The notes under the pieces are model-generated. The model ran no database searches, was not told the DNA's origin, and saw only the letters and a list, made by a program, of their open reading frames with translations. The translations under genes were made by a program, and so were the position numbers. Below are positions 17,880 through 27,924 of a stretch of 64,000 nt of DNA, in pieces. The stretch comes from Denitratisoma sp. (GTDB taxonomy: Bacteria; Pseudomonadota; Gammaproteobacteria; Burkholderiales; Rhodocyclaceae): contig JAVSMO010000001.1 in NCBI GenBank assembly GCA_032027165.1, positions 1,538,253 to 1,602,252 on the forward strand, read 5' to 3'. Within the stretch, counting starts at the first letter, position 1; each line of letters starts with the position of its first letter.

Positions 17880-18980
17880 CTAACGGGCGCCTTCGAGCGC
17901 CTTCTCCAAGGCCGCGAGGAAGCGCGCGTTCTCGCTCTCCAGGCCGATGGTGACGCGCAGGTGCTCGGGCAGCGCGTAGCCGCCGATCGGCCGCACGATG
18001 ACGCCCTGCTTGAGCAGCGCCTGGTTCACTTTCCCGGCGTCGCCCGCCTTGAAGGTGACGAAGTTGCCGTGCGAGGGAATGTGCTCGAGGCCGAGGCGCT
18101 TCAGGCCGGCGATGATCTGCTCCATGCCGCGCCGGTTGTTGTCGTAGCTCTCGGCAATGAAGGCATGGTCGTCGAGCGCGGCGATGGCGCCGGCCAGCGC
18201 CAGGTTGTTCACGTTGAAGGGCTGGCGCACGCGGTGCATCAGGTCGGCGATCTCGGCCGTGGTGACGGCGTAGCCGACGCGAAGTCCCGCCAGGCCGTGG
18301 ATCTTCGAGAAGGTGCGCGTGACGACCAGGTTGGGGAATTCCTTCACCCAGGCCAGGGTGTCGACGCGGTCGGCCGGCGGCAGGTATTCGTTGTAGGCTT
18401 CATCCAGCACCACCACCACGTCCTTCGGCACCGCCTGCAGGAAGGCCTTCACCTGGGCGCCGGGCAGGAAGTTGCCAGTCGGGTTGTTCGGGTTGGCCAC
18501 CCAGACGATGCGGGTGTCGGGGCGGATGGCGGCACGCATGGCGTCGAGGTCGTGGCCGTAATGCTTGGCCGGCACGACGATGCACTCGCCGCCGGCCGAC
18601 ATGGTCGCCAGCGGGTACACTGCGAAGGCATGCCTGGAGAACACGGAGGAGCGACCCGGCGCCAGGAAGACGCGCGCAGCCAAGTCAAGCACGTCGTTCG
18701 AGCCGTTGCCCAGCACGATCTGTTCCATGCCGACGCCGAGTTTCTCGGCGAGCGCTGCGGTCAGGTCGAACTGGTCCGGATAGCGCTCGATGCCCTCCAT
18801 GGCCGCCTTCATGGCGGCGCGGGCCCGCGGGCTCATGCCGAGCGGGTTTTCGTTGGAGGCCAGCTTGACGATCTTTTCGACGGGCAAACCCATTTCTCGC
18901 GCCAGCTGGGTGATCGGCTTGCCCGGCTGGTAGGGCGAGATGGCGCGGATATACGTTGGTGCGAGTTCAGCGATACTCAT
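17880..18980 (-). CDS. hisC: histidinol-phosphate / aromatic aminotransferase
   Basis: The 366-residue class I/II aminotransferase shows KLASNENPLG at the N-terminus, VANPNNPTGNFL, LDEAYNEYL, and the PLP lysine in TFSKIHGLAGLRVGY. Its place between pheA and tyrA, away from other histidine genes, suggests that it also or mainly transaminates phenylpyruvate and 4-hydroxyphenylpyruvate, as proposed for hisC copies in aroA-tyrA-pheA clusters. Assignment to the HisC subfamily is firm; the in vivo substrate is inferred. Confidence 0.9.
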   Translation of the reverse strand: MSIAELAPTYIRAISPYQPGKPITQLAREMGLPVEKIVKLASNENPLGMSPRARAAMKAAMEGIERYPDQFDLTAALAEKLGVGMEQIVLGNGSNDVLDLAARVFLAPGRSSVFSRHAFAVYPLATMSAGGECIVVPAKHYGHDLDAMRAAIRPDTRIVWVANPNNPTGNFLPGAQVKAFLQAVPKDVVVVLDEAYNEYLPPADRVDTLAWVKEFPNLVVTRTFSKIHGLAGLRVGYAVTTAEIADLMHRVRQPFNVNNLALAGAIAALDDHAFIAESYDNNRRGMEQIIAGLKRLGLEHIPSHGNFVTFKAGDAGKVNQALLKQGVIVRPIGGYALPEHLRVTIGLESENARFLAALEKALEGAR

Positions 18981-19029
18981 GGTGTGATTCCCCCCTCGAA
19001 GGTCAACCTCTCCCGTTTGTTCCGGCTTG

Positions 19030-20097
19030 TCAAACCGCAGCGCTCGGATAGGAGCCGAGTACCTTGACGAAGGCGGCGCGGTCGCGCAGTTCGGCGAAGG
19101 CCTTGATCACCCGCTCCTCGCTCTGGTGGCCTTCGACGTCAACGTAGAAGACGTACTCCCACAGTCCGGTGCGCGAAGGGCGCGACTCGAACTTGCTCAT
19201 CGACACGCCGTGCCGCGCCAGCGGCTCAAGAAGGGCATACATTGCCCCGGCCTTGTTCTGCGAGGCGCAGACGATCGAGGTCTTGTCGCGGCCGGACGGA
19301 CCGGCGTCATGCATGCCGATGACGAGAAAACGGGTCGTATTGTTCGGGTCATCCTCGATGTCGTTCGCCAACCGGTTCAGGCCATAACGATCTGCCGCCG
19401 CCTCGCCGGCAATGGCGCAGGACTCCGCATCCTCGGCTGCCATGCGCGCCGCCTCCGCATTGCTCGCCACCGGCACGCGCGGCAGGGCCGGCAGGTTGTT
19501 GTTGAGCCACTCATGGCACTGTGCCAACGACTGGCTGTGCGAATAAAGACGCTTGACCGCCTCCAGCCGCTCCGCCTTCGAGAGCAGGTGCTGGTGAATG
19601 CGCAGCATGACCTCGCCGCAGATCTTGATCGGCATCTGCAGGAGCAGGTCGAGAGTGCGTCCGACTGCACCTTCCGTCGAATTCTCCACCGGCACCACGC
19701 CATAGTCGGCGTGGCCCGCCTCGACGGAGCGGAACACCTCGTCGATGGTCGCCGTCGCCGTAAACTGCGGCGACGCGCCGAAATGCTTTTTCGCAGCGCT
19801 CTCGGTGAAGGTGCCCTCCGGTCCGAAATAGGCGATGCGCAGGGGCTGTTCCAGTGCCAGGCAGGCCGACATGATTTCGCGGAAGATATGCCAGACCGTA
19901 CCGTCGGCCAGCGGCCCCGGATTGAGCCCGGTGATGCGCCGCAGCACCTGCGCTTCGCGCTCGGGCCGGTACACCACCGCTCCGCCCTTGACGCGGCCGA
20001 TCTCGTGGGCGATCTCGGCCCGGCGCGACAGGCGTTGCAGCACCTCCTCGTCGAGGCGGTCGATCTCGGCGCGCAGGCGCTGCAGGTCGTCGCTCAT
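19030..20097 (-). CDS. pheA: chorismate mutase / prephenate dehydratase (P-protein)
   Basis: The 355-residue bifunctional enzyme has an N-terminal AroQ-type chorismate mutase helix bundle (residues about 1-85, with LRAEIDRLDEEVLQRLSRR), a prephenate dehydratase domain (RIAYFGPEGTFTESAA, VPVENSTEGAVGRTLDLL, and the TTRFLVIG catalytic segment) and a C-terminal ACT domain with the ESRPSRTGLWEY phenylalanine-binding motif. It makes phenylpyruvate from chorismate and is probably feedback-inhibited by phenylalanine through the ESRP motif. The serA stop codon lies 3 bases upstream. Confidence 0.96.
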   Translation of the reverse strand: MSDDLQRLRAEIDRLDEEVLQRLSRRAEIAHEIGRVKGGAVVYRPEREAQVLRRITGLNPGPLADGTVWHIFREIMSACLALEQPLRIAYFGPEGTFTESAAKKHFGASPQFTATATIDEVFRSVEAGHADYGVVPVENSTEGAVGRTLDLLLQMPIKICGEVMLRIHQHLLSKAERLEAVKRLYSHSQSLAQCHEWLNNNLPALPRVPVASNAEAARMAAEDAESCAIAGEAAADRYGLNRLANDIEDDPNNTTRFLVIGMHDAGPSGRDKTSIVCASQNKAGAMYALLEPLARHGVSMSKFESRPSRTGLWEYVFYVDVEGHQSEERVIKAFAELRDRAAFVKVLGSYPSAAV

Positions 20098-20100
20098 TTG

Positions 20101-21279
20101 TTATGCGGGCAGGTAGCGCACGGTTAACACGCCCTCGATGCCGGAGATCGAATCGATCACCGCCTGCGAGACGGCACTGTCCACATCTACCAGGGTGTAG
20201 GCAATGTCGCCGCGCGACTTGTTCACCATGTTGTGGATGTTCAGGTTGGCCTTGGCCATCGCCGTGGAGATCTGCCCGACCATGTTCGGCACGTTGGCGT
20301 TAACGATGGCAATGCGGAAACCCGACTCGCGCGGCATCACGGTATTGGGAAAGTTCACCGAGTTCTGCACGTTGCCGTGTTCAAGGTAATCGCGCACCTG
20401 GTCGGCCACCATCGCGGCGCAATTGTCCTCCGCCTCGCGCGTCGATGCGCCGAGGTGGGGCAAGGCCACCACATGGGGATGGTTGTTGACGTGCGGGCTG
20501 GGGAAATCGCAGACGTAGCAGCCGAGCTTCTTCCCTTCCAGGGCCGCCAGCACGGCGGCTTCGTCCACCACGCCTTCGCGTGAGAAGTTGAGCAGCACGG
20601 CGCCGTGGCGGACATGCTCCAACGACTGTTCGTTGACCATCTTGCGCGTGGCATCCACCAGCGGCACGTGCAGACTGACGAAATTGGCGTTCTTCAGCAC
20701 CTCGCCGACGCTGTGCGCCTTCCTCACCTGCGAGGGCAGGCTCCAGGCGGCATCCACGGTGATTTCCGGGTCGTAGCCCATGACGTTCATGCCAAGCTTG
20801 ATGGCGGCATCCGCCACCAGACAGCCGATCTTGCCGAGACCGATGACCCCGAGGGTATGGCCGGCCAACTCGTAGCCGGCGAAGTTCTTCTTGCCGTCCT
20901 CGACCTTCTTCTCCATCTCCGGATCCTTCGGATCGAGGGTGGAGACGAAGCGCATGGCGCCGGTCAGGTTGCGCGCCGCCAGCAGCATGCCGGCGATGAC
21001 GAGTTCCTTCACCGCGTTGGCGTTGGCGCCCGGCGCGTTGAAGACCGGCACGCCCCGCCCGCTCATGGCCTTGACCGGAATGTTGTTGGTGCCGGCGCCG
21101 GCTCGGCCGATGGCGCGCACCGAGGCCGGGATGTCCATCTTGTGCATGTCGGCCGAGCGCACCAGGATGGCATCCGGCGACACGATGTCCTTGCCGACGG
21201 TGTACTGCTCGGCCGGCAGGCGCTTCAGGCCGGCCTGGGATATCTGGTTGAGGACCAGGACCTGGAAATTCTTAGCCAT
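20101..21279 (-). CDS. serA: D-3-phosphoglycerate dehydrogenase
   Basis: The 392-residue protein is a D-2-hydroxyacid dehydrogenase with the NAD-binding [17 protein letters not shown], the catalytic Arg in [10 protein letters not shown] and the catalytic His in [12 protein letters not shown], followed by a single C-terminal ACT domain ([15 protein letters not shown]) that typically binds serine for feedback control. It catalyses the first step of serine synthesis. It overlaps serC by 8 bases, so the first and second serine enzymes are co-translated. Its insertion between serC and pheA differs from the basic gyrA-serC-pheA order. Confidence 0.95.
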   Translation of the reverse strand: MAKNFQVLVLNQISQAGLKRLPAEQYTVGKDIVSPDAILVRSADMHKMDIPASVRAIGRAGAGTNNIPVKAMSGRGVPVFNAPGANANAVKELVIAGMLLAARNLTGAMRFVSTLDPKDPEMEKKVEDGKKNFAGYELAGHTLGVIGLGKIGCLVADAAIKLGMNVMGYDPEITVDAAWSLPSQVRKAHSVGEVLKNANFVSLHVPLVDATRKMVNEQSLEHVRHGAVLLNFSREGVVDEAAVLAALEGKKLGCYVCDFPSPHVNNHPHVVALPHLGASTREAEDNCAAMVADQVRDYLEHGNVQNSVNFPNTVMPRESGFRIAIVNANVPNMVGQISTAMAKANLNIHNMVNKSRGDIAYTLVDVDSAVSQAVIDSISGIEGVLTVRYLPA

Positions 21280-22354
21280 GCTTCGCCTCGAATTCCTTCA
21301 TGTAGTCGACCAGGGCCTTGACGCCCTCGACCGGCATCGCGTTGTAGATCGAGGCGCGCATCCCGCCAACGGAGCGATGGCCCTTCAGCTGGATCATTCC
21401 GCGTGCCTTGGCACCCTTGAGGAATTCCTCGTCGAGTTCGGCCTTCTTCAGGGTGAACGGCACATTCATCAGCGAGCGGTCGGCCTTGGCCACCGGGCTG
21501 ACGAAGAACTTGCTCTGGTCGAGGAAGGCGTAGAGCAGCGCCGCCTTCTCGCGGTTGTGCTTCTCCATGGCCGCCAGGCCGCCCTGCTGCTTCAGCCACT
21601 GGAACACCAATCCGGCAATGTAGATGCCGTAGGTGGGCGGCGTGTTGTACATCGATTCGTTCTCGGCATGCGTCTTGTAGTCGAGCATCACCGGGGTCTT
21701 CGGCAGCACCTGGCCGATGAGGTCCTCGCGCACGACGACGATGGTCAGGCCGGCCGGTCCGATGTTCTTCTGCGCACCGGCATAGATGAGGCCGTACTTG
21801 GAAACGTCCACCGGCTTGGACAGGATGTTCGAGGACATGTCGCACACCAGAGGCACGTCGCCCGTCTGCGGCACCCAGTGGAACTCGACACCGCCGATGG
21901 TCTCGTTGGCGGTGTAGTGAACGTAGGCTGCGTCCCTGGAAAGCTTCCAGCCGGCCTGGGCCGGGGCGTAGTTGAAGCCCTTGTCCTCGCTGGAGGCGAC
22001 GACGTTCACCTGGCAGTACTGCTTGGCTTCCTTGATCGCCTTCTTGGCCCACTCACCCGTGTTGACGTAGTCGGCGCTCGCCTTGCCGCGCAGCAGGTTG
22101 ATCGGAATCATGGCGAACTGCAGGGTGGCGCCGCCCTGCAGGAAGAGCACCTTGTAGTTGGCGGGAATGCCCATCAGCTCGCGCAGGTCGGCCTCGGCCT
22201 GGGCGGCGATGCTCATGAACTCCTTGCCGCGGTGGCTCATCTCCATGACGGACTGGCCGCTGCCGTGCCAGTCGAGCATCTCTTCCGCCGCCTGCTTGAG
22301 CACGGACTCCGGCAGGGTCGCCGGGCCGGCGCTGAAATTGAATACGCGTGCCAT
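21272..22354 (-). CDS. serC: phosphoserine aminotransferase
   Basis: The 360-residue class V aminotransferase begins [16 protein letters not shown] and has the PLP-lysine segment [13 protein letters not shown], with [15 protein letters not shown] near the C-terminus. It converts 3-phosphohydroxypyruvate to phosphoserine and also acts in pyridoxal phosphate synthesis. It lies 6 bases after gyrA and overlaps serA, giving a gyrA-serC-serA-pheA unit. Confidence 0.97.
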   Translation of the reverse strand: MARVFNFSAGPATLPESVLKQAAEEMLDWHGSGQSVMEMSHRGKEFMSIAAQAEADLRELMGIPANYKVLFLQGGATLQFAMIPINLLRGKASADYVNTGEWAKKAIKEAKQYCQVNVVASSEDKGFNYAPAQAGWKLSRDAAYVHYTANETIGGVEFHWVPQTGDVPLVCDMSSNILSKPVDVSKYGLIYAGAQKNIGPAGLTIVVVREDLIGQVLPKTPVMLDYKTHAENESMYNTPPTYGIYIAGLVFQWLKQQGGLAAMEKHNREKAALLYAFLDQSKFFVSPVAKADRSLMNVPFTLKKAELDEEFLKGAKARGMIQLKGHRSVGGMRASIYNAMPVEGVKALVDYMKEFEAKHG

Positions 22355-22360
22355 TTCTTC

Positions 22361-24904
22361 TTACTCCTCCTCGGTCTCAATAATCTTTTCCATGCCGGCC
22401 AGCTTGGTGCCGTCATCCAGGTTGATCAGGGTCACGCCCTGCGTCGAGCGCCCCATCTCGCGAATGTCCTGCACCAGCGTGCGAATCAGCACGCCGCCAG
22501 TGGATATCAGCATCAGTTCATCGGTATCGGAAACCAGCACGGCGCCGATCAGCCTGCCATTGCGGTCGGACGTCTGGATGGCGATCATGCCTTTAGTGCC
22601 GCGGCCGTGCCGGGTGTATTCGGCAATCGCCGTGCGCTTGCCGAAGCCGTTCTCGGTCGCCGTCAGCACGCTCTGCTCCTCGCCCTTGGCGACGAGCATC
22701 GAAATCACGCTCTGAGCCGGTTCGAGCATCATGCCGCGCACGCCGCGCGCCTCGCGGCCCATGGGGCGCACGTCCTCCTCGGCGAAACGCACAGCCTTGC
22801 CGGCATCGGAGAACAGCATCACGTCGTACTCGCCGTCGGTGATGGCGACGCCGATGAGGTGGTCCCCCTCATCGAGATCGACGGCGATGATGCCGGCCTT
22901 GCGCGGATTGGCGAAAGCCGACAGCGGGGTCTTCTTCACCGTTCCGCCCATCGTCGCCATGAACACATAATGTCCCTCGTCGAACTCCTTCACCGGCAGC
23001 ACTGCGGTGATCTTCTCGCCCTCGGCAAGCGGGAAGAGATTGACGATAGGTTTGCCGCGGCTGGTCGAGGAGCCTTCCGGCACCTCGTACACCTTCAGCC
23101 AATAGACACGTCCGCGGTTGGAGAAGCACAGGATGTAATCGTGCGTGTTGGCCACGAAGAGACGGTCGACGAAGTCGTCCTCCTTCATCGCAGTGGCCTG
23201 GCGGCCGCGGCCGCCGCGCCGCTGGGCGCGATAGTCGGCCAACACCTGGCGCTTGAAGTAGCCGCCATGGGAGAGGGTCACGACCACGTCGGTCGGGGTG
23301 ATGAGGTCCTCCAGGCAGAGATCCTCGGCGTTCACCACGATCTCGGAGCGCCGCGCGTCTCCGAACTGCTCGCGGATAGCTTGCAGCTCTTCGGCGATGA
23401 TGCGGGTGATGCGTGCGGGATTAGCCAGAATGTCGAGCAGGTCGGCGATCTGCGCCATCACTTCGCGATACTCGGAGACGATCTTGTCCTGTTCGAGGCC
23501 GGTCAGGCGCTGCAGACGCAGTTCGAGGATGGCCTGGGCCTGGGCGTCGGACAACCGGTAGCCCTGCCCGGACATGCCGAATTCGGGCAACAGTCCATCC
23601 GGTCGCGAAGCCTGCGCGTTAGCACGCGCCAACATCTCCTCGACGAGTGTCGAACGCCAGGTGCGCGCCATCAGTTCGCGCTTGGCCTCCGGCGGCGTCG
23701 TCGCCGCCTTGATGAGGGCGATGATCTCGTCGACATTGGACAAGGCCACCGCCAGGCCCTCCAGGATATGGCCCCGCTCGCGCGCCTTGCGCAGTTCGAA
23801 CACGGTGCGCCGCGTCACTACCTCGCGCCGGTGAGCGAGGAAGGCGCCGAGCATCTCCTTCAGGTTGAGCAGGCGCGGTCGGCCGTCGACCAGGGCCACC
23901 ATGTTCACGCCGAAGGTATCCTGCAACTGCGTCATCTTGTACAGGTTGTTGAGCACAACCTCCGGCACCTCGCCGCGCTTCAATTCGATGACCACGCGCA
24001 TGCCGGACTTGTCGGACTCGTCCTGAATGTGGGAAATCCCCTCCAGCTTCTTCTCGTTGACCAGCTCGGCGATGCGTTCCAGCAGGGATTTCTTGTTAAC
24101 CTGGTAGGGCAGCTCGTCGACGATGATGGCCTGGCGGTTGCCCTTCTCCAGGTCCTCGAAATGCGTACGCGCCCGCATGACGATGCGGCCGCGGCCGGTC
24201 AGGTAACCCTCGCGCACGCCGACGGTGCCGTAAATGATGCCGGCCGTGGGAAAGTCGGGGGCAGGAATGATCGCAATCAGATCCTCGATGCCCAGTTCGG
24301 GGTTGTCCAGCAGCGCCAGGCAGCCATCCACCACCTCGTTCAGGTTGTGCGGCGGAATGTTGGTCGCCATGCCGACGGCGATGCCCGAACTGCCGTTGAT
24401 GAGCAGGTTGGGAATCTTCGCCGGCAGGATCAGCGGTTCGCGCTCCGAGCCGTCGTAGTTCGGCCCGAAATCGACCGTCTCCTTGTCGATGTCGGCCAGC
24501 AACTCGTGGCCGATGCGTGCCATGCGGATTTCCGTGTAGCGCATGGCAGCAGCATTGTCGCCGTCGACAGAACCAAAGTTGCCCTGGCCATCCACCAGCA
24601 TATAGCGCAGGCTGAAATCCTGCGCCATGCGGACGATGGTGTCGTAGACTGCAGTGTCGCCGTGCGGGTGATACTTACCGATCACGTCGCCGACGATGCG
24701 GGCGGATTTCTTGTAGGCCTTGTTCCAGTCGTTGGACAGCTCGTGCATGGCGAAGAGCACACGCCGGTGCACCGGCTTGAGTCCGTCGCGTACATCAGGG
24801 AGTGCCCGGCCCTTGATCACGCTCATGGCGTAATCGAGGTAGGAATGGCGCATCTCCTCTTCGAGGCTGACCGGCAGGGTTTCTTTGGCGAATTGAGTGG
24901 TCAT
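22361..24904 (-). CDS. gyrA: DNA gyrase subunit A
   Basis: The 847-residue type IIA topoisomerase subunit has the winged-helix DNA-breakage domain with the active-site tyrosine Y123 ([10 protein letters not shown]), and a C-terminal beta-pinwheel with GyrA-box-like QRRGGRGR near residue 560. In the quinolone-resistance region the two key positions are Thr84 and Asp88 (HGDTAVYD), corresponding to E. coli Ser83 and Asp87; threonine is wild type in several species, so no resistance mutation is evident. It introduces negative supercoils together with GyrB. It heads the long minus-strand run and has a divergent ompA-like neighbour. Confidence 0.97.
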   Translation of the reverse strand: MTTQFAKETLPVSLEEEMRHSYLDYAMSVIKGRALPDVRDGLKPVHRRVLFAMHELSNDWNKAYKKSARIVGDVIGKYHPHGDTAVYDTIVRMAQDFSLRYMLVDGQGNFGSVDGDNAAAMRYTEIRMARIGHELLADIDKETVDFGPNYDGSEREPLILPAKIPNLLINGSSGIAVGMATNIPPHNLNEVVDGCLALLDNPELGIEDLIAIIPAPDFPTAGIIYGTVGVREGYLTGRGRIVMRARTHFEDLEKGNRQAIIVDELPYQVNKKSLLERIAELVNEKKLEGISHIQDESDKSGMRVVIELKRGEVPEVVLNNLYKMTQLQDTFGVNMVALVDGRPRLLNLKEMLGAFLAHRREVVTRRTVFELRKARERGHILEGLAVALSNVDEIIALIKAATTPPEAKRELMARTWRSTLVEEMLARANAQASRPDGLLPEFGMSGQGYRLSDAQAQAILELRLQRLTGLEQDKIVSEYREVMAQIADLLDILANPARITRIIAEELQAIREQFGDARRSEIVVNAEDLCLEDLITPTDVVVTLSHGGYFKRQVLADYRAQRRGGRGRQATAMKEDDFVDRLFVANTHDYILCFSNRGRVYWLKVYEVPEGSSTSRGKPIVNLFPLAEGEKITAVLPVKEFDEGHYVFMATMGGTVKKTPLSAFANPRKAGIIAVDLDEGDHLIGVAITDGEYDVMLFSDAGKAVRFAEEDVRPMGREARGVRGMMLEPAQSVISMLVAKGEEQSVLTATENGFGKRTAIAEYTRHGRGTKGMIAIQTSDRNGRLIGAVLVSDTDELMLISTGGVLIRTLVQDIREMGRSTQGVTLINLDDGTKLAGMEKIIETEEE

Positions 24905-24952
24905 CTAAGGGGTAACCGAAGGCAGGGCAAAGCCCTTCACCAAAAAGGTATA

Positions 24953-24961
24953 AGTTTAGCA
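24953..24961 (-). promoter_or_regulatory. extended -10 promoter of gyrA (predicted)
   Basis: On the minus strand TGC precedes TAAACT, an extended -10 element about 50 bases upstream of the gyrA ATG. No good -35 match lies 17 bases further upstream, which is acceptable for an extended -10. Confidence 0.45.
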
Positions 24962-25010
24962 TGCCGTCCTTGCCCTTCGCAGCCGTCAGGATGCGCCCGC
25001 GGCCATTCAA

Positions 25011-25033
25011 TTGTCGTTCCGACAACAAGTTGT
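25011..25033. promoter_or_regulatory. overlapping palindromes in gyrA/ompA divergent region
   Basis: TTGTCG-TTC-CGACAA (25011-25025) overlaps ACAAC-AA-GTTGT (25022-25033). Both lie between the divergent gyrA and OmpA-family genes and touch the predicted -35 of the latter. They could be an operator, but the regulator is not known. Confidence 0.35.
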
Positions 25034-25058
25034 AGGCCTTTGGTTTTTGTGCTTAAAT
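25030..25058 (+). promoter_or_regulatory. predicted sigma70 promoter of first OmpA gene
   Basis: TTGTAG (25030-25035) and TTAAAT (25053-25058) are separated by 17 bases. Both are partial matches to the consensus. The transcript would have a leader of about 80 bases. Confidence 0.35.
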
Positions 25059-25143
25059 CCATTTTCAGTAGCCGGCGGCGGCGCGCACTGACCCGCCGGA
25101 AAACAGAACAATCAACAATCTCTAGCCAGTGGAGGATGAACCC

Positions 25144-25791
25144 TTGAAAAACACTCTCGTATCCAAAGCTCTTCTCGCTACCGCACTCGGCCTGGCCGTA
25201 AGCGCAGCCAACGCCCAGGTGCCGAACAACGACGGCTATCTGTTCGACACGCGCGGACTTGTCGCCAAGAGCGGGTTCGGCCTGTGCTGGAAGACCACCC
25301 GCTGGACGCCCGCCATGGCCATCGCCGAATGCGATCCGGAACTGAAGAAAGCTGAAGCGCCGAAGCCGGCCGCACCGGCCGCGCCTGCCAAACCGAAGGC
25401 CTGCAACTTCACCTACTCCCTGCAAAACGATGCGACCTTCGCCTTCGGCAAGGCCAACCTGAACGCCGCCGGCAAGGATCAACTCGACAAGAATGTCATC
25501 GCCAAGCTGGGCAACTGCGCCAGTGTCAAGCTGATGCTGATCACCGGCCACACCGACCGCATCGGCAGTCACGAGGCCAACCAGAAACTTTCCGAGAAGC
25601 GTGCCGACGCCGTCAAAGCCTACCTAGCAAGCAAAGGCGCCAAGGCCGATGCCGTCGAGACCATGGGTGCGGGCAAGACCCAGCCCGTGCCGGGCGTGAA
25701 ATGCGACGACAAGCTACCGCGCAAGAAGCTCATCGAGTGCTTGGCGCCGAACCGCCGCGTTGTTGTCGAAGTGCAGGGCCCCGGCAAATAA
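25144..25791 (+). CDS. OmpA-family outer-membrane protein (copy 1)
   Basis: The 215-residue precursor has a signal peptide ending in AANA-Q, an N-terminal segment ([19 protein letters not shown] and [19 protein letters not shown]) found in betaproteobacterial OmpA-like proteins, a Lys/Pro/Ala-rich linker and a C-terminal OmpA domain that binds peptidoglycan through [20 protein letters not shown]. There is no room for an eight-stranded barrel, so it is probably a periplasmic or outer-membrane-attached anchor. The start is taken as TTG at 25144, eight bases after GGAGG; a GTG at 25129 would place the Shine-Dalgarno inside the gene. The N-terminal segment is identical in the second copy 2.1 kb downstream. 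Confidence 0.88.
   Translation: MKNTLVSKALLATALGLAVSAANAQVPNNDGYLFDTRGLVAKSGFGLCWKTTRWTPAMAIAECDPELKKAEAPKPAAPAAPAKPKACNFTYSLQNDATFAFGKANLNAAGKDQLDKNVIAKLGNCASVKLMLITGHTDRIGSHEANQKLSEKRADAVKAYLASKGAKADAVETMGAGKTQPVPGVKCDDKLPRKKLIECLAPNRRVVVEVQGPGK
25258..25325 (+). repeat. 68-nt direct repeat, copy A
   Basis: These 68 bases inside the first OmpA-family gene are identical to 27379-27446 in the second copy, including all synonymous positions across about 22 codons. Confidence 0.95.
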
Positions 25792-25811
25792 GCCAGCCCA
25801 AATTGCAAAAA

Positions 25812-25839
25812 CCCCGCCCCTCATCGGCGGGGTTTTTTT
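25812..25839 (+). terminator. Rho-independent terminator after OmpA copy 1
   Basis: The stem CCCCGCC/GGCGGGG with a 7-base loop is followed by seven T residues. It ends 4 bases before the ATG of the amidohydrolase gene. Confidence 0.92.
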
Positions 25840-25843
25840 ACGC

Positions 25844-27160
25844 ATGTCAGAACCGATAGACCTGCTGATCGAGCCGCGCTGGCTCATACCGGTGGAACCG
25901 CACGGCGTGGTACTCGAGGACCATGCCGTCGCCGTTTCCGCCGGGAATATCCTCGATGTCCTGCCCGCGAAGGAAGCGCTCGGCCGCTATCAGCCGGCGC
26001 AACGCGCAGCACTGCCGCAGCAGGCGCTGATTCCCGGACTGGTCAACTTGCACACCCACGCCGCCATGGCGCTGATGCGCGGCATCGCCGATGACCTGCC
26101 ATTGATGGACTGGCTGAAGACACGCATCTGGCCAGCCGAGGCAAGGCATGTCTCCGCCGCTTTCGTGCGCGACGGCACGCTGCTCGCGTGCGCCGAAATG
26201 CTGCGCGGCGGCATCACCTGCTTCAATGACATGTACTTCTTCCCAGAGGCGGCGGCCGAAGCGGCGCAAAGTCTCGGGGTGCGCGCCGTGCTCGGCATGG
26301 TCATCATCGAATTCCCCACTGCATACGCCACCGATGCCGACGACTACATCAGCAAGGGATTGGCCGCGCGCGATCGGCTGCGCGGCGAGCCCCTGATCTC
26401 GTTCTGCATGGCACCGCATGCGCCCTACACCGTAGCTGACAAAACCTTCGAGCGTATCGCCACCCTCTCAGCCCAGCTTGACCTGCCCGTCCATGTCCAT
26501 CTACACGAGACAAACTGGGAGATCAGGCAGAGCCTGGCCCAGCACGGCACCCGCCCCCTCGATCGGCTGCGGCGGCTGGGACTACTCGGCCCGGGCCTGA
26601 TCGGCGTACATGCGGTGCATCTTGATGAGCCCGAAATCGCCCTGCTTGCGGAGAACAACTGCGCGGTGGCGCATTGCCCAACATCGAACATGAAACTCGC
26701 GAGCGGCGCCGCCCCGATCGCCCAACTATTGAGGCAGGGAGTGCGCATTGGCCTGGGCACGGATGGCGCAGCCAGCAATAATCGTCTTGACATCTTTCAG
26801 GAGATGCGCCACGCCGGACTACTGGCCAAAGTCACCTCCGGCGACGCTGCGGTGCTGAACGCCCATGAAATATTGCGCATGGCCACCTTGGGCGGCGCCT
26901 CGGCAGTCGGCCTGGACAATCGCATCGGCTCAATCCAGGCCGGAAAGGCCGCCGACGTGTGCGCCATCCGGCTCGACGCACTTGAAACCAGTCCCTGCTT
27001 CGACCCCGCTTCCCACTTGGTCTATACTGCCGGAAGGGAACATGTGACCCATGTCTGGGTAGATGGAGTACTGCAGGTCGAAAATGGAGTGTTGCGGGGA
27101 TGCGACACTACTCGATTGCTTGACACTGTCAATTTGTGGCAAAATAAATTAACCGCTTGA
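25844..27160 (+). CDS. TRZ/ATZ-family amidohydrolase (MTA/SAH deaminase-like)
   Basis: The 438-residue protein is an amidohydrolase of the cytosine-deaminase/chlorohydrolase subgroup. The metal ligands are visible as HTH in LVNLHTHAAM, His in VHVHLHETNWE, His in GVHAVHLDE and Asp in GLGTDGAASNN. Closest described activities are deamination of S-adenosylhomocysteine or 5'-methylthioadenosine, but related enzymes act on triazines and guanine, so the substrate stays open. The ATG at 25844 lies just 4 bases after the U-tract of a terminator, leaving no leader from readthrough-free transcription and no clear Shine-Dalgarno. The gene sits between two OmpA paralogs and upstream of ubiG-gph. Confidence 0.85.
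   Translation: MSEPIDLLIEPRWLIPVEPHGVVLEDHAVAVSAGNILDVLPAKEALGRYQPAQRAALPQQALIPGLVNLHTHAAMALMRGIADDLPLMDWLKTRIWPAEARHVSAAFVRDGTLLACAEMLRGGITCFNDMYFFPEAAAEAAQSLGVRAVLGMVIIEFPTAYATDADDYISKGLAARDRLRGEPLISFCMAPHAPYTVADKTFERIATLSAQLDLPVHVHLHETNWEIRQSLAQHGTRPLDRLRRLGLLGPGLIGVHAVHLDEPEIALLAENNCAVAHCPTSNMKLASGAAPIAQLLRQGVRIGLGTDGAASNNRLDIFQEMRHAGLLAKVTSGDAAVLNAHEILRMATLGGASAVGLDNRIGSIQAGKAADVCAIRLDALETSPCFDPASHLVYTAGREHVTHVWVDGVLQVENGVLRGCDTTRLLDTVNLWQNKLTA
27120..27148 (+). promoter_or_regulatory. predicted sigma70 promoter of second OmpA gene
   Basis: A perfect -35 TTGACA (27120-27125) and AATAAA (27143-27148, 4/6 match) are 17 bases apart, inside the 3' end of the amidohydrolase gene and about 115 bases before the OmpA copy 2 ATG. 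Confidence 0.5.
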
Positions 27161-27267
27161 ACCGGCAGGGCCGAAAGCAGAGGGCCGGAACAAACGTGTT
27201 TTTAATAACTCCGCTGTTTTTTGGGCCGATCAATCCACTCATTTTTCGCACCGCAACGAGGGGGAAT

Positions 27268-27903
27268 ATGAACAAACAAATTTCGAAAATCACGCTGCTG
27301 GCCGCCCTTGGAATGAGCGCCTCCGTCGCGCTTGCTCAAGTGCCGAACAACGACGGTTACCTGTTCGACACGCGCGGCCTTGTCGCCAAGAGCGGGTTCG
27401 GCCTGTGCTGGAAGACCACCCGCTGGACGCCCGCCATGGCCATCGCTGAGTGCGATCCGGAACTGGTGAAGAAGCCTGAAGCGGCAAAACCCGCCGCCCC
27501 GGCTGCGACGCCGAAACCCGCCGCCCAGAAGGTAACGCTGGCCGCCGACGCCCTGTTTGATTTCGACAAGGCCGTTCTGCGTCCGGAAGGCAAGGCCAAG
27601 CTGGATGACGTTACCAGCAAGCTGAAAGGCATGAAGCTGGAAGTCATCATCGCCGTCGGCCACACCGACCGCATCGGCTCCGACAAGTACAACCAGAAGT
27701 TGTCGGAGAAGCGCGCCGAGGCCGTCAAGGCCTACCTGGTCGGCAAGGGCGTCGAGCCGAACCGCGTCTACACCGAAGGCAAGGGCGAGAAGCAGCCCGT
27801 CACCGGCGACAAGTGCGGCAAGAGCGAGAAGAAGTCGAAGCAACTCATCGAGTGCCTGCAGCCCGATCGTCGCGTAGAGATCGAGGTCATCGGCACCAAG
27901 TAA
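27268..27903 (+). CDS. OmpA-family outer-membrane protein (copy 2)
   Basis: The 211-residue precursor starts [19 protein letters not shown] with a signal peptide ending SVALA-Q, then the same [19 protein letters not shown] segment as copy 1, a Pro/Ala/Lys linker and an OmpA domain ([38 protein letters not shown]). A good GAGGGGG ribosome site lies three bases before ATG 27268; the frame continues upstream to 27157 but without a signal peptide. The OmpA domain has diverged clearly from copy 1, whereas 42 N-terminal mature residues are identical. It probably anchors the outer membrane to peptidoglycan. Confidence 0.9.
   Translation: MNKQISKITLLAALGMSASVALAQVPNNDGYLFDTRGLVAKSGFGLCWKTTRWTPAMAIAECDPELVKKPEAAKPAAPAATPKPAAQKVTLAADALFDFDKAVLRPEGKAKLDDVTSKLKGMKLEVIIAVGHTDRIGSDKYNQKLSEKRAEAVKAYLVGKGVEPNRVYTEGKGEKQPVTGDKCGKSEKKSKQLIECLQPDRRVEIEVIGTK
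27379..27446 (+). repeat. 68-nt direct repeat, copy B
   Basis: This is the exact match of 25258-25325, inside the second OmpA-family gene. Confidence 0.95.
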
Positions 27904-27924
27904 GTCGGCTCATTGCCGAAAAAA

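Noticed and set aside
17496..19067. 523-codon frame on the plus strand opposite hisC
   Set aside because: Antisense of hisC and tyrA without domain signatures.
22361..24904. Quinolone-resistance mutation in gyrA (Thr at the Ser83 position)
   Set aside because: Threonine is the natural residue in several species, and Asp88 is intact.
20891..25147. Open frame of 1418 codons on the plus strand, opposite serA, serC and gyrA
   Set aside because: It is the antisense of well-conserved genes; high GC at codon position 3 keeps the opposite frame free of stops. The protein has no recognisable domain and low-complexity composition.
27157..27267. N-terminal extension of OmpA copy 2
   Set aside because: It lacks a signal peptide at its start and precedes a strong ribosome site; the true start is 27268.
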